From positions 41,529,271 through 41,593,270 of the forward strand of contig NC_134705.1 in NCBI RefSeq assembly GCF_043290135.1: a stretch of 64,000 bases of DNA. The letters run 5' to 3'. The notes below the pieces were generated by a model. The model did not search any database, was not told where the DNA came from, and saw only the letters and a list, made by a program, of their open reading frames with translations. Below are positions 11,150-21,662 of this stretch, piece by piece; the first letter of the stretch is position 1; each line of letters starts with the position of its first letter. The DNA is from Rhipicephalus microplus. Taxonomy: Eukaryota > Arthropoda > Arachnida > Ixodida > Ixodidae. A program made the position numbers and the translations under genes.

Positions 11150-11797
11150 CTACACCCACTGCAGGGCAAAGGCCTTTCCCATGATCCGCCAATGAACCCG
11201 GTCTTGTGCTTTCCGTTGCCACATTATACCTGAGAACTTTCTAACCTCATCCGCCCACCTAACTTTCTGTCTCCCCTTTGTGCGTTTGCCTTCTCTGGGA
11301 ATCCAGTCAGTTACCCTTATTGACCAGCGGTTATCCTGCCTATGTGCTACGTGCCCGGCCCATGTCCGTTTCATTCTTGATTTCAACTATATCCACAACT
11401 CATGCTTGTTCCCTGATCCACTCTGCTCTCTTCTTGTCGTTTAAGGTTACACCTATCATTTTCCTTTCCATCGCTCGCTGCGTCGCCCCAATTTAAGCTG
11501 AACCCGCTCTGTACGCGTCCAGGATTCTACTCCTTAAGCGAGTACCGGCAAGATGCAGCTATTATATACCTTCCTCTTGAGGGTTAGTGGCAGATTACCA
11601 TTGATGATTTGAGAATGATTGCCGAAGGTGATCCACCCTATCCTTATTCGTCTAGTTATTTCACTCTCATGGTTCGGCTGTGCGGTTACTACCTGTCTTA
11701 AGTAGGCACATTCCATTACAATTTCCAGCGTCTTTCCACCTCTCGCAAAGTGTTGTTTTCTGCCGAGACTGTTACACATCACTTTAGTTTTGTGCAT
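11150..11797 (-). pseudogene. RTE copy B C-terminal region
   Basis: Two overlapping minus-strand frames carry the conserved end of the RTE protein. 11534-11797 has MHKTKVMCNSLGRKQHF and ITRRIRIGWITFGNHSQII; 11150-11386 has MKSRMKRTWAGHVAHRQDNR and GRQKVRWADEVRKF. The same blocks are at 3021-3497. A frameshift between 11390 and 11534 removes the middle of the domain from either frame. Confidence 0.75.
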
Positions 11798-12448
11798 ATT
11801 AATTTTCAGACTTACTTTTCTGCTTTTCGTCTCCAGTTCAGTATAATCATGAGCTGCAACTCGTCCCCTCAGTTGCTCATCGAAGCAATGTTATCAGCGA
11901 ATCACAGGTTACTAAGATACTCTCCATTAACTCTTATCCCTAGCCCTTCCAAATCTAGGGTCCTGAAAACCTCCTGTGAACATGCGGCGAATAGCATTGG
12001 AGAGATTGTCTCCCTGCCTTACACCCTCCTTTACTGGGATTCTGTCACTTTCTTTATGGAGAACTATGATGGCTGTGGATCGATTTCTTCCACTATGTTT
12101 ATGTAGGGTTTGTCGATTTCCTGATTCCGTAATGCCCGCATTGCTGGTGATGCTTCGACTGAATCAAATGCCTTCTCGTAATCCATGAAGGCTATGTATA
12201 GGGGTTGGTTGTATTATCCGCATTTTTCTATTACCTGATTGATAGTATGAATACGCTCTATTGTGGAGTAGCCTGTGCGAAATCCTGCTTGATCCTTTGG
12301 TTGATTGAAGTCTAATGTAGCCTTAATTCTGTTAGCCATTATTTTTGTAAATAGCTTGTAGAGAACGAACAGTAAACTGATTGGCCTGTAATTTTTGTAA
12401 GTCCTTGGCGTCTCCTTTCTTATGGATTAAGATGATGTTGTCTTTCTT

Positions 12449-13228
12449 TCAAGATTCTGCTACCTCTCCCATCAAGAGACACTTCGTATATAAGGTGGCC
12501 AACTTTTCTGACACAATTTCTTTGCCATATTTCAGGAGGTCCATTGTTACCTTATCCTCACCAGTGGATTTGCCTCTTTGCATTCCTTCTAGGGCTTTCC
12601 TTACTTCCCCTGTCGTTACTGGTTGGATGTCGAATTCCTCTGGACGATTATTATTTCTCACGATATCATCCTGGTTGTTGTGGATTCTGTACAGCTCTCC
12701 GTAGAACTCCTCCGCCACCTTGACTATTCTATTCATATTAGTTATGACATTGCCTTCTTTGTTCCTTAATGCATACATCTGATCTTTGCCTGTGCACAAG
12801 TTTGCCTTCGCAGCTCTTAGGCTTCTGCCACTTTCAGCCTGCTCAATTCTCTCCATGTCATACCTTCTGATGTCGGCTACCTTGCACCTATCGATTAACT
12901 TTGAAAGCTCCACTAGCCCTATTGTTTCGGTTGCATTTGATGCTTTCATGGTTTGTCATCTCTTAATAAAATTTTTTGTCTCCCGAGATAGTTTGCCAGT
13001 GACTGTACCTCCGACTTCCATTGCACACTCTTTGATGATAGTACTAAGGTTATCGTTCATTGGGTCACCGCTAACTTCGGTTACCTCGTTTAGAGCCTTG
13101 AATCTATTCTGAGGAGAAACGTTGAATTCCTGTAATTTCGCTCTCACCGCTAGTTTATTAACTGGCTTCTTGTGTATCAGTTTCTGTCTTTGCTTTTTAA
13201 AATCTAGGTGAATAGAAGCTCTTATCAT
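12449..13228 (-). pseudogene. RTE copy B reverse transcriptase N-terminal part
   Basis: The 12449-12949 frame encodes IGLVELSKLIDRCKVADIRRYD, MYALRNKEGNVITNM and the conserved RKALEGMQRGKSTGEDKVTMDLLKYG block that starts the RT domain. The adjoining frame 12956-13228 carries the upstream linker (DFKKQRQKLIHKKPVNKL). These match copy A at about 1480-2290. Downstream RT motifs lie in further broken frames around 11900-12440. It would have reverse-transcribed its own RNA at nicked DNA. Confidence 0.75.
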
Positions 13229-13693
13229 TCTATGGTCACTGCATCAGATCTTATGAACTACTTCTACGTCCTGTACAATGCCTGGGTGTGCACACAGAAC
13301 AAAGTCTATTTCATATTTAGTTTTGCCACTAGGATTTCGCCGCGTCCATTTACGTTGAACTCGTGTTCTGAAGAAGGTATTCAAGATCCATAAAGAATAT
13401 AGTTCTGTGTACTCTACTTATAACTCCCCTCTGGCATTTCTAGAGCCGATGTCATATTCCCCCTGTGCATGGTCTCTGGCCTGTTTCTTGCCTACTTTGG
13501 CATGAAAGTCGCCAATGAGAATAGTATACTGTGACTTTACTTTGATAATGGCTGACTCTATGTTTTCCTAGAAGCGTTCAGCCAAATGATTATCATGGCT
13601 TGATGTACGCTTGTAGGCTTGTACCACTTTCATCTTTTACCTGTTGTTAAACTTAACTATGATACTTGCTACCCCCTCACTGATGCTATATTA

Positions 13694-14062
13694 TTACTTC
13701 ATGTTGCCAGCGATATTCTTGTGTATAAGAAATCCTACCCCTAGTTTGTTTCCGTCAACTAATCCACGGTAGCATAGAGCCTGTTTGTTCTTCAGCACTG
13801 TATAAGCCTCACATGACCTCCTAGCTTGGCTGAACCCCATCACATCCCATTTAACACCTTCTAATTCCTCGAATGGCACAGCTAGACTAGCTTCACTAGA
13901 TAGCGTTCTAGTGTTGAGGGTAGCCAAGTTCAGGTTCCAATGGCAGCCTGTCCTGACCCAGGGATTCTTGCCACCCTCCGTGTCGCAGGTCTGATTGCTG
14001 CCTTGGACACTTGCTTTGCAGCCACTGGGGACTGAAGGACAAGGGTTAATTGCTGTATTCAT
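13694..14062 (-). pseudogene. RTE copy B endonuclease N-terminus
   Basis: The frame reads CHWNLNLATLNTRTLSSEAS, FEELEGVKWDVMGFSQARRS and LGVGFLIHKNIAGNMK, the N-terminal third of the APE-type endonuclease. It shows that copy A's matching region (about 520-780) lies in more than one frame. The rest of the endonuclease (13240-13690) is out of frame, with the DFHAKV-type catalytic region near 13500. Confidence 0.7.
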
Positions 14063-14394
14063 GTAAGGTTGTGGCCAGGTACTGCACCAGGGTGGCCAAT
14101 CCTGCTCTGGTGAGGGAGTGCATTACTGGCAGCTGGTAGACAGTGAGGCTGCACTCCAGACTTCTTTAGTTTTTTTTCTTTTTTAAAGATTCCTTCATCA
14201 CAGGTCTCAAGTAAATTTACAATTGGGAATGGTCTGGTATGTGCATTCGAACCGTATTTCGTCATTGCATGCTAGGCTTGTGCTCTATTTCTAAGTAGGG
14301 GGTTCTGTTGCTCTTTCTTAGCACTGTAGAATACCACCTGACCGCCTGTCAGCTCTCAACGTCACCTGACTCATAGCTCACCCGGCCTTCTTTT

Positions 14395-14485
14395 CTTAAA
14401 TGTATGAAATTTTATTAAAACAACAACAAATAAAACATGGCGCAGTTTCGAACCTCTGATCTTGCGAGCTTTGGCCAGCTTAGTG
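14395..14485 (-). repeat. Possible tRNA-derived SINE remnant
   Basis: On the minus strand a B-box-like GGTTCGAAACTGC follows a GCTCGCAAGATCAGAGG arm and an A-box-like TTAGGGCACTAAGCTGG, then a tail with GTTGTTGTTTTAATAAAA. This resembles a tRNA-headed SINE with a simple tail. It is short and diverged, so the call is tentative. Confidence 0.3.
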
Positions 14486-15402
14486 CCCTAAATGACCCTC
14501 GTTCTCCCGCGTTTATTCTCCCCTAACTTCTTTCTGTCTTGCTAAATTTTGACATTGCTGGCTTCAAAGTGTCTGCTATGTCGAACTTTTGCTGATTTTG
14601 AGTGGTCGCACTTCTACTTTGGCATTTCTTGTGAACAGACGGGTCGTACGCACCTGTTTTTCGAACTAATTGGCATCTTCTATGTGATTGTTACGGTGAG
14701 CGTAAATGTTACGGGTGGTTGGAGTGCATGAAAACTAAATGCAAGAAGTTTCTAAGTGCTAAAGAATAGACAGGTGCTGCCTTTAAGGCTGTATCACATA
14801 CTGTTCGCATTTTGGAGTAGTAATAAAACTCTGGTAAATAGATATAGAAGTAGACAGCGGCCCTCAGTCGGGAGTCAGATGTACATATTAGTAATTAAAT
14901 CTATGGTTAGCCTAATAGGGCAAGGTTTTGTTTGGCGTTGCATATGGCTGTTGCCAGATTTAGGGGTCAGTGTTGCCGGACTGCCACCAGATTTGGTGGA
15001 TAAATTTGCCCCTGTAGCTGTGGCTTCTTCTTGAGGGCTTTGTGTCGTCCGCGGTGCATTTCGCGTGTGCGACGTTGGCTGTTTTTATTAACAGAAAGAA
15101 CGTAAAATGCCCGTTGAAAAAATCGGGGTGCACTCCCTTGCTGTGTGTGCAGCTGTGAAATTAAGAGGTTGGACTCGATCGTGTCTCACAACTAGCGAAT
15201 TAATGCGGGATGACGCATACGAGTACATGCTCAAGGGGAACTGAATTTGTGCGCCACGTTTCAGTATGCATCAGACTCGTGTCGCCTAAGCATGGTTTAT
15301 CTTCGCAGCTGTGCATGCCTAGTCGACTGTGAACTGCAACGCGTGTTCTGATAGAACAGAATAGAGCTGCAGTAGGCAGTGCATTTCATAATGTTTAGAA
15401 TC

Positions 15403-15408
<6 letters not shown>
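14486..15408. other. Unassigned sequence
   Basis: Only short random open frames are present. I recognise no protein, RNA gene or repeat of known type. It lies between the RTE copy and the (AT)n tract that carries the solo LTR and may be intron or older unrecognised repeat. Confidence 0.4.

Positions 15409-15456
<48 letters not shown>
15409..15456. repeat. (AT)n dinucleotide tract
   Basis: About 24 AT units run directly into the solo LTR at 15457. The tract continues for 10 bases on the far side (16193-16202), so the LTR landed inside it. Confidence 0.95.
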
Positions 15457-15459
<3 letters not shown>

Positions 15460-16192
15460 GGGAATTGAGGCTAGCCCGCTGCCTTTGCGCGGGCTTTGCC
15501 GCCTTTTCTGCCGTTCTCATGTCCCGACATGTCTGCCCTCCTTTGCTGTCTGCCGTGGTGGGAGAGCGGAGTGACGTTTAACTCCCTCACCCGGAAGCGG
15601 ATGTTGACTGTGGCGCCCCGCGCGGGGACCCCCGAGAGGTTTTCGGGCGCTGCGTCGGGAGCGGTCAGATACTCTCCGGGACAGCAAACGGTAAGCCGTG
15701 CTATCTTTTCCGTCCGTCGACTCCCGTCAGTCGGGGGCTCGTCGGACTTCGCTGACGGCGCCTCGCGCCCAAGGCGAACGCTCACCTTTTGTTGCCCCGC
15801 TGCGTACGCACGGCCGAAGGGCGGTACGGTGTCCTAGTGCGTGGCCTCGCTACGCCGACCCGTCTCCCTTCGAAGCCAACGCGAGCGCCTTTTGCCCTCG
15901 CTCGAGCAACCGGGCCTTTGTTCCAGTGTCTCGGTGGATCACCTTTACCCCAGAGACGTGCTCGTGGCACCCTGTGTAGTACTTTGTGCCCGTGGCGTGG
16001 ATAAGCCTACTTGCTTTCCCGCCGCGCCTTTTTGCAACGGGCTGTACTGCGTTTTGGTGTTGCCACAATAAAGTGTTGCGACTTGAGCAGTATCGTGTTC
16101 TCGCCACGGCGACGGTTAACGCGTGCCCTGCGGCTCGCTAAGACCGGACCCACGCTGGTGGCCGTACTCCTTCGGGATACGTGTACACCACA
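15457..16192. mobile_element. Solo LTR inserted in an (AT)n tract
   Basis: The 736-bp segment starts TGTGGGAATTG, ends GTACACCACA (TG...CA, as LTRs do), and is embedded in an AT tract with ATAT on both sides. It is GC-rich, unlike its flanks. It has an AATAAA polyadenylation-type signal at about 16066 followed by GTGTTGCG, suggesting plus-strand orientation. No second copy and no gag or pol lies next to it, so recombination between two LTRs probably deleted the interior. The open frames inside it are GC-driven artefacts. Confidence 0.65.
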
Positions 16193-16203
16193 ATATATAT
16201 ATA

Positions 16204-16384
16204 TGTGAGCGGTCACAACGCAGTTTATTTTGACGTTTCGGCCTAGAGTCTGGCCTTCATCAGGATTGAAGGTACAATTTGTTGGTGCTCAGCTTTATAC
16301 AAATTCAAATCGGAGGGGGGAGAGAGAAAGAGGGGAAAAAACGGAAAAAAGAAAAAAAAGAAAAATTCCTCCTCGGTTACTCTT
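16204..16384 (-). mobile_element. Inverted 5' flank (pseudo-LTR piece) of Penelope-like element 1
   Basis: This lies just upstream of the Penelope-like RT and contains GACGTTTCGGCC and GGCCTTCATCAGG. On the minus strand these form a hammerhead-like motif of the kind reported in Penelope-like elements. Such elements are often preceded by an inverted partial copy of their own terminal repeat, which fits the opposite orientation. A purine-rich stretch (16312-16370) separates it from the coding part. Limits are approximate. Confidence 0.5.
16232..16263 (-). ncRNA. Hammerhead-like ribozyme motif (incomplete)
   Basis: Read on the minus strand the order is CTGATGA (16263-16257), an extra A, a GGCC...GGCC stem II, GAAA (16239-16236) and a CGTC cleavage-type triplet. 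This is the conserved core of a hammerhead ribozyme. Against it, one additional A follows CTGATGA, and the sequences that should form helix I do not pair convincingly. Helix III would be very short, as is known for minimal Penelope-type hammerheads. It is probably a decayed or dimer-dependent motif. Confidence 0.4.
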
Positions 16385-17209
16385 TATGTCTCTTCATTGT
16401 ATACAAATATTCCTCACGATGACGGCATAGCTGCATTACAAAACATGTACACAAAACTTAGACAATCTAACAACCCAGATTTCTCTGCTATCGCAACTTT
16501 GACGAGGATGGTCCTCGAATTAAATTCATTCAAGTTTAACCAAGAGTATTTTCGACAAATCAGTGGGACTGCTATGGGCACCAAAATGGCACCCAATTAT
16601 GCCAACATATTTATGGGAAAGCTAGAATCGGAATTTCTTGCACAAAGTTCCTTGAAACCACTGTTATACAGAAGATACGTCTTTCTTATTTGGACACACA
16701 GCGAGAACAAACTTCTCAGCTTTATCGACACTTACAACGCTGTACATCCGAACATACACTTCACACACACATACTCGCAAGTAACCGTAAATTTTTTTGA
16801 TGTAACCATAACGATAGAAGAGGGCAAGCTCTCTACAACCCTATATCGCAAACCAACGGATCGACAACAATACCTCCATTACCAAAGCGATCACCTGCGC
16901 CACTGTAAAAACAGTATTCCATACAGCCAGGCTCACCGGTTTAAGCAAATCTGCTCAAGAGACGCTGATTTTGACACGAGCTCACAGAGGCTAAAACTTA
17001 TGCTCGAGAAACAAAAATACCTCCCACATGTAATTGATGACGCTGTTAAAGAAGCGAGAAAACTGAAGCGTGATGACTTACTTATGAAGCGACCACCGCA
17101 AGAAGACCCACAACAAACAAACCTCTGTTTGACTTACAGCACAAACTTCCCCAATGTAAACAAAATCCTTAAAGACATTACAACATTCTGGAACAAAGCG
17201 AACGTCTGA
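16385..17209 (+). pseudogene. Penelope-like element 1 reverse transcriptase
   Basis: The frame carries typical Penelope-like RT blocks: SLYTNIPHDDGIAAL at the start (first catalytic-type Asp region), ISGTAMGTKMAPNYANIFMG near residue 60, the sequence around the catalytic centre, FFDVTI and LYRKPTDRQQYLH, and the HLRHCKNSIPYSQAHR block. The tripeptide with the two catalytic aspartates, normally after RRY, is absent: the text reads RRYVFLIW (about 16670-16690), an in-frame deletion. The 5' part of the RT is missing and a 1-base shift near 17180-17195 separates it from the endonuclease. Confidence 0.85.
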
Positions 17210-17778
17210 AACGCGCATTCCCATCTGCTCCAGACGTCGTTTACCGACGACCACGCAACCTCAAAGACACACTTGTCCACTCTCGAATCAATACCTCACC
17301 CCCCAATAATTCATGCCGACCTTGTTTAAAGTCACGATTTCTTGTATGTAAGGCGATGCGAAAAACACACACAGCAACGAGCATACAATCCAAGTTTTCG
17401 ATTAACATACGAGGAAACCTAACATGCGATTCCTCTAATGTGATATACCTACTCGAATGCAACGTGTGTAGTATGCAGTACATCGGACAAACAGAAACAC
17501 CATTTAGGATTTGCTTCAATAATCACAAAGCCCGTGGGAAATCAGCCACAAATCTACTTCTATCAAAACATCTTAATCTTCCTGACGATGCATTCGAGAA
17601 ACTATCAGTAACGCTCTTAGAGACGGGATTTGAATCAAACCAAGAACGTGAACAACGAGAGTCATACCTTATCCACCAATTTAACACCCTCGATAGAGGA
17701 ATAAATGAGAATTCTTGTACACTTGTAGCAATTAAAGCATTTGAAAACAATAATGGCAATAATGAAAATAGTAACTGA
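17190..17778 (+). pseudogene. Penelope-like element 1 GIY-YIG endonuclease
   Basis: In a different frame from the RT, the sequence runs from a basic linker through VIYLLECNVCSMQYIGQTE, the GIY-YIG signature (first motif altered to VIYL, second YIG intact). It continues TPFRICFNNHKARGK and ends with EREQRESYLIHQFNTL...GINEN, which includes the catalytic Glu region. GIY-YIG nuclease at the C-terminus is the hallmark of endonuclease-bearing Penelope-like elements; it cuts target DNA for integration. It ends 297 bp before the Gypsy gag remnant. Confidence 0.85.
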
Positions 17779-18075
17779 GTTCACGGCACTGCAGCTGCGA
17801 AGGGCACTGGACAACTCAAAACAATTCCAAGTGTAACTACTCTTCCTAAGTGTAGCTGTCGTCTGTTTTCTGTTTTTACTTTAATACCCAATCAATTGTG
17901 CCAAACATGACATGCCCAACATCAACCCTGTGCACAGTCGAGAGGCCCCTACTGCACACGTAATCCAGAAGCGGGCAAGGAATTCGCATTGCGCCCGCTT
18001 ACCAGCCTCTGCCGCAATACGCGGCACCCCTCTTTCTACGACGAAATGTCGACGGGGCGCTGAGTAGTTAAAGGC
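17779..18075 (+). other. Probable 3' UTR of Penelope-like element 1
   Basis: No coding potential is visible. The position right after the GIY-YIG frame and the AT-rich start suggest the element's 3' UTR. The right edge meets the truncated end of the Gypsy gag. I see no second copy of the hammerhead-like motif here. Confidence 0.3.
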
Positions 18076-18083
18076 TTAAGCTT

Positions 18084-19088
18084 CTAAGGCTGGGAAGATG
18101 GTCGCGGTGCGAGTGAGTTGAGCGAACCATGCACTTCGGGCGCTGGTAGCTGCATTGGGCTTTGCTGGGGTGCAGGCGTCCTAGCAGCAACCTGAGCATA
18201 CGTTGGCATGGCCACAGGATATGAGCTCGGGACAGGTGTGACAGTCATCGAGGCCAGGCTCTGGTGGGGCGTCGGTGTCGTTGCAGCAACGTGTGCATAA
18301 CTGGGCATGGGATGTGAACTCGGAGCTGGTGTACTAGTCATCAAGGCCAGTTCCTCCCTCACGACGTCGCGCAAACTAGTGGCGGGTGGCGTCGTTCGGA
18401 TATCGAGGTGGCGAGGTGAAGCCTGTGCGTGAAGTTCCTCGCGGATGATAGAGCGGATCAGTGCACGCAGCTCTGTTGTATCGTGACTTGAGCTCAGATC
18501 AGACATATCAGGTTGTACCCGAGTGGTCTGAAGCTCCTCAAGGCGCTGACAGGTAGCGACAACATCGGCTACGGTTTGAGGATTTTGCACCACAAGCGCA
18601 CTAAAAGCGACAGTCGCAATTCCTTTTAGCAGGTGGCGCACACGGTCGTTTTCCGCCATATTGTTGTCGATGCGGCGGCAAAGGGCGAGAACATCTTCGA
18701 TGTAAGAAGTGTAAGACTCGCCAGGGCGTTGAACACGTGCACCAAGCCTCTTTTTGGCGATATCCGAGCGCACTGACGGGTTGGCGAAAATCTGGCGGAG
18801 CTGACGTGTAAAGGCGGGCCATGTCGGAAAATCTGTGGCGTGGTTGAAAAACCACGTTTTTGCGACGCCGCTCAGGTAGAATGCAACGTGGGTGAGTTTC
18901 GCAGGCTCATCCCAGTTGTTGATAACACTCACGCGGTCATACTCCTCTAGCCAGTCTTCAACGTCTTCACCTGGAAGCCCTGCGAACAGCGGAGGATCCT
19001 TTTGAGGGCTGGTGACCAGGTGAGAAGGGTTTCTTGCCGGTGGGAGCGGTGGCGAAGCTGGCACGCTGGACTGGGCTGCTTGCGACAT
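18084..19088 (-). pseudogene. Gypsy element 3 gag (3'-truncated element)
   Basis: This 334-residue Gag-like protein has a Pro/Ser-rich N-terminus. It continues FAGLPGEDVEDWLEEYDRVSVINNWDEPAKLTHVAFYLSGVAKTWFFNH, the retrotransposon gag capsid signature, then FPTWPAFTRQLRQIFANPS and RDVVREELALM repeats. The Ala/Pro-rich tail contains two imperfect YAHVAA/YAQVAA repeats. There is no zinc knuckle and no pol follows, so the element is cut off near 18080. Its LTR lies at 19210-19338 upstream. Confidence 0.8.
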
Positions 19089-19209
19089 TACCGGACCCAG
19101 GTCGTTTAAGCGGCAGCCTGAACGGAGCTCCAGGGATGTGTTCTAGAAGACGCTGGGGTGTCCGAGAACGCGAGAGGACCCAAGAACCAGGCAGCACTCT
19201 CCACCACTT

Positions 19210-19335
19210 GTAAGATGGCGTCGAGAACACTCGAGACTCTCCTTTTATTGACTCGAGTATGTGCCCCACAACCTAAACTTGACTGGTGATGATGAGTATT
19301 TACAGATGAAAAGATGGGACGCATAAATAATGCTC

Positions 19336-19338
<3 letters not shown>
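19210..19338 (-). mobile_element. 5' LTR of Gypsy element 3
   Basis: Read on the minus strand it begins TGTGAGCATTATTTATGCG at the edge of an (AT)n tract and ends CATCTTACA. It contains AATAAAAGG. Directly downstream is AGTGGTGGAGAGTGCTG, a primer-binding-site-like segment close to those of the other two Gypsy elements nearby, then the gag leader. No 3' LTR was found. Confidence 0.65.

Positions 19339-19384
<46 letters not shown>
19339..19384. repeat. (AT)n dinucleotide tract between two Gypsy LTRs
   Basis: About 23 AT units separate the start of Gypsy 3's LTR from the left LTR of Gypsy 2. Both elements therefore lie at the same simple-repeat tract. Confidence 0.95.
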
Positions 19385-19387
<3 letters not shown>

Positions 19388-19496
19388 CGCGAGAGTAAAC
19401 GATAGGCAGGAACTCGAAGTAGAGGACTGTTTACTCAGCCACAGCTGCCATTCACTTCTTCGCTCTCGTCTTCTGCTACCAACACAGCGCGTGGCA
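19385..19496 (-). mobile_element. Gypsy 2 3' LTR
   Basis: A 112-bp terminal repeat, TG...CA, matching 24618-24727. On the minus strand it is immediately preceded by the polypurine tract GGGGAGAGGG. The short LTR length fits the other Gypsy elements of this window (110-230 bp). Confidence 0.9.
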
Positions 19497-19807
19497 TTAC
19501 CCTCTCCCCAATGAAAAAAAAGAAGAAGAAGCATCGAATGAATGCCATGACTCCGAAAAACAACGAAAGGTAGTAAGAAATGTCTGTGTCCAATGAAAAA
19601 AAAAGGACGAGATGAAAAATAAAGAGGCAAGGAAGTAATGTGCAATTGTCTTGAAGGATATTGCCACATCACAAAGTTCTTGTCTTGCAGTCAACGAGAA
19701 TAGTACGGCTTCATCCTGGAGACGTGAACCACATCCGAGGAGCGGGGTCTGCGAGAATGGTGTGACGTGTCTGCTGGGACAACTTCGTCGCTGAGGCGAT
19801 GAAGAAC

Positions 19808-20746
19808 TCAGTAGGGTCCGAAGTACCGACATAACAATTTTTCTGAGCGTCCACGTTTACGTATAGGAGTCCAAACCCAGACTAGGTCACCGGATTCGTA
19901 TATTACTGCTCTGTGGTGGGTGTTGTACCGGCGAGCATCTTGATTTTGCCGCAATAAAATGCGTAAGCGCGCCAGCTGCCGGGCGTCTTCGGCACGCTGA
20001 ACAAATATATCTGCGTCCGGGGTAATCGTGTCCGGCAGAGTTGGTTGCAGCATGGTGTCAAGCATTGTGGTGACGTCGCGGCCGTAAACCAGACGAAAAG
20101 GTGCAAAGCCGGTGGTTTCCTGCAAAGCCGTATTGTAGGCAAATGTTATATACGGGAGGATTTCATCCCAATTCTTCTGATCCTTGGCGACATACATCGA
20201 AAGCATATCTGCAATCGTTTTGTTAAGACGTTCGGTTAACCCGTTAGTCTGTGGGTGGTACGCAGTTGCTGTTCGGTGCGTCATGCCGCTCAGCAACAGG
20301 ATCTGTCGGAGCAACTGTGCCGTAAAAGCAATACCACGATCTGTGATGACGACAGCGGGAGCACCGTGGCGGAAAACGATGTTCTTGATGAAAAAGTCAG
20401 CCACCTCAGAAGCAGTTGCTCGCTGGGCGGCTTGTGTTTCGCAGTATTTGGTCAAGTAATCATCGGTGGCAACCACAATCCAGCGGTTACCAGCCGTAAA
20501 CTTCAAAAATGGGCCGAGTAAATTCATCCCGACCTTTTCAAAAGGTTCGTGAGGGGGTCGCAAAGGCTGAAGCACACCGGCTGGTTTCGTCGTTGGAGTT
20601 TTGCGGCGCTGACAGGCTGTGCATGTCTTGACGTACTGCCGGACGGTTTTCGTAAGTTTCCGCCAGTAGTGTTTGTCCTTGATCCGCGCCAGAGTACGCG
20701 CGAAGCCAAGATGCCCTGACGATGGCTCGTCGTGACTAGCACGCAA
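19808..20746 (-). pseudogene. Gypsy 2 integrase
   Basis: A zinc-binding HHCC region (HDEPSSGHLGF ... CTACQRRK) is followed by the DDE core and a C-terminal chromatin-contact-like tail (DLVWVWTPIRKRGRSEKLL). The second Asp (VITDRG) and the Glu (GLTERLNK) are present, but the first catalytic position reads GMNLLGP, with Asn where family members have Asp. That change alone should abolish strand transfer. The end near 19808 is open to the 3' region. Confidence 0.85.
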
Positions 20747-20750
20747 AGCA

Positions 20751-21662
20751 TCATCGCGGGGAGCAGCAGGAACGACGAGGAGGTAAACAGTTTTCGTTGA
20801 ATGAAAGTTTCGCCTTAGAGGATGCCTTGGCGTAAACAGAAAGATGACAAATCACGCGCGAACTGATGTGGGGTTGTGGGCAACGTTCCTCAAGGTATTC
20901 GATCAGTGGTTGCAATTCTAAGTCTTCACGTTGCTGCTCAGCCTCGTTTAATGATGCCAGAATAGCAAGGCAGCTGAAGTCTTCATCATTGTCTTCTTCA
21001 GCGACCTCGACGGGTGCACGGGAAAGACAGTCAGCGTCGGTGTGTTTCTGGTCAGACTTGTAAACCATCGTTATATCAAACTCTTGCAACCGAAGGCTCC
21101 ATCTTGCGAGACGGCCCGAAGGATCTTTCAGATTCGCTAGCCAGCAGAGAGAGTGGTGGTCACTTACGACTCGGAAGGGGCGTCCGTACAAGTAGGGCCG
21201 GAATTTCGTTATGGCCCATACAACCGCCAGACATTCTTTTTCAGTCGTCGAGTAGTTCTTCTCCGCAGATGACAACGTGCGGCTAGCGTAGGCGATGACG
21301 CGTTCCACGCCATCTTGATATTGCACGAGAATAGCTTCGAGGCCAAGGTTGCTCGCGTCAGTGCGGACTTCTGTGTCTGCTTCGGTGTCGAAGTGACCTA
21401 GGATCGGTGGCATTTGTAGGCGTTGTTGAAGGTCGCGGAAAGCGCTGGATTGTTTGGGACCCCAGACGAAGGCGACGTCATCCTTGACGAGTTGTTGTGG
21501 AGGGTCGGCGACTTTCGAAAAGTTTGGCACGAAGCGGCGGTAATAAGCACAGTCCCAGAAAGCGGCGTACATCATGCTTTGTTTTCGGTATCGGGAACAA
21601 AGCAACTGCCATAGCCTTGTCAGGATCGGGGCGAACACCACTGCTGCTGACAATGTGGCCAA
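20751..21662 (-). pseudogene. Gypsy 2 RNase H domain
   Basis: The frame starts in the RT thumb (YYRRFVPNFSKVADPPQQL). It then gives the RNase H: VRTDASNLGLEAILVQ, VIAYASRTLSSAEKNYSTTEKECLAVVWAITKFRPYLYG and SDHHSLCWLANLKDPSGRLARW, then YKSDQKHTDADCLSR. It removes RNA from the DNA-RNA hybrid. A second frameshift near 20750 separates it from the integrase. Confidence 0.85.

Larger units (their letters stand above)
11119..14290 (-). mobile_element. RTE-type non-LTR retrotransposon, copy B (decayed)
   Basis: This is a minus-strand relative of RTE copy A, colinear with it from the 5' leader (about 14060-14270) through endonuclease (13694-14062) and reverse transcriptase (12449-12949) to the C-terminal domain (11150-11797). 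It ends in a short (TCA)n run, the reverse of (TGA)n, at 11124-11143. No SINE interrupts this copy, so it shows what the SINE displaced in copy A. Many stops and shifts make it inactive. Confidence 0.8.

Noticed and set aside
14272..14281. TAGGCTTGTG as a third hAT terminus
   Set aside because: The following bases do not continue the terminal repeat, and no partner end or target duplication is visible.
15471..16216. Several GC-rich open frames of 60-113 codons
   Set aside because: They overlap on both strands inside a TG...CA solo LTR, show no protein-like pattern and reflect base composition.
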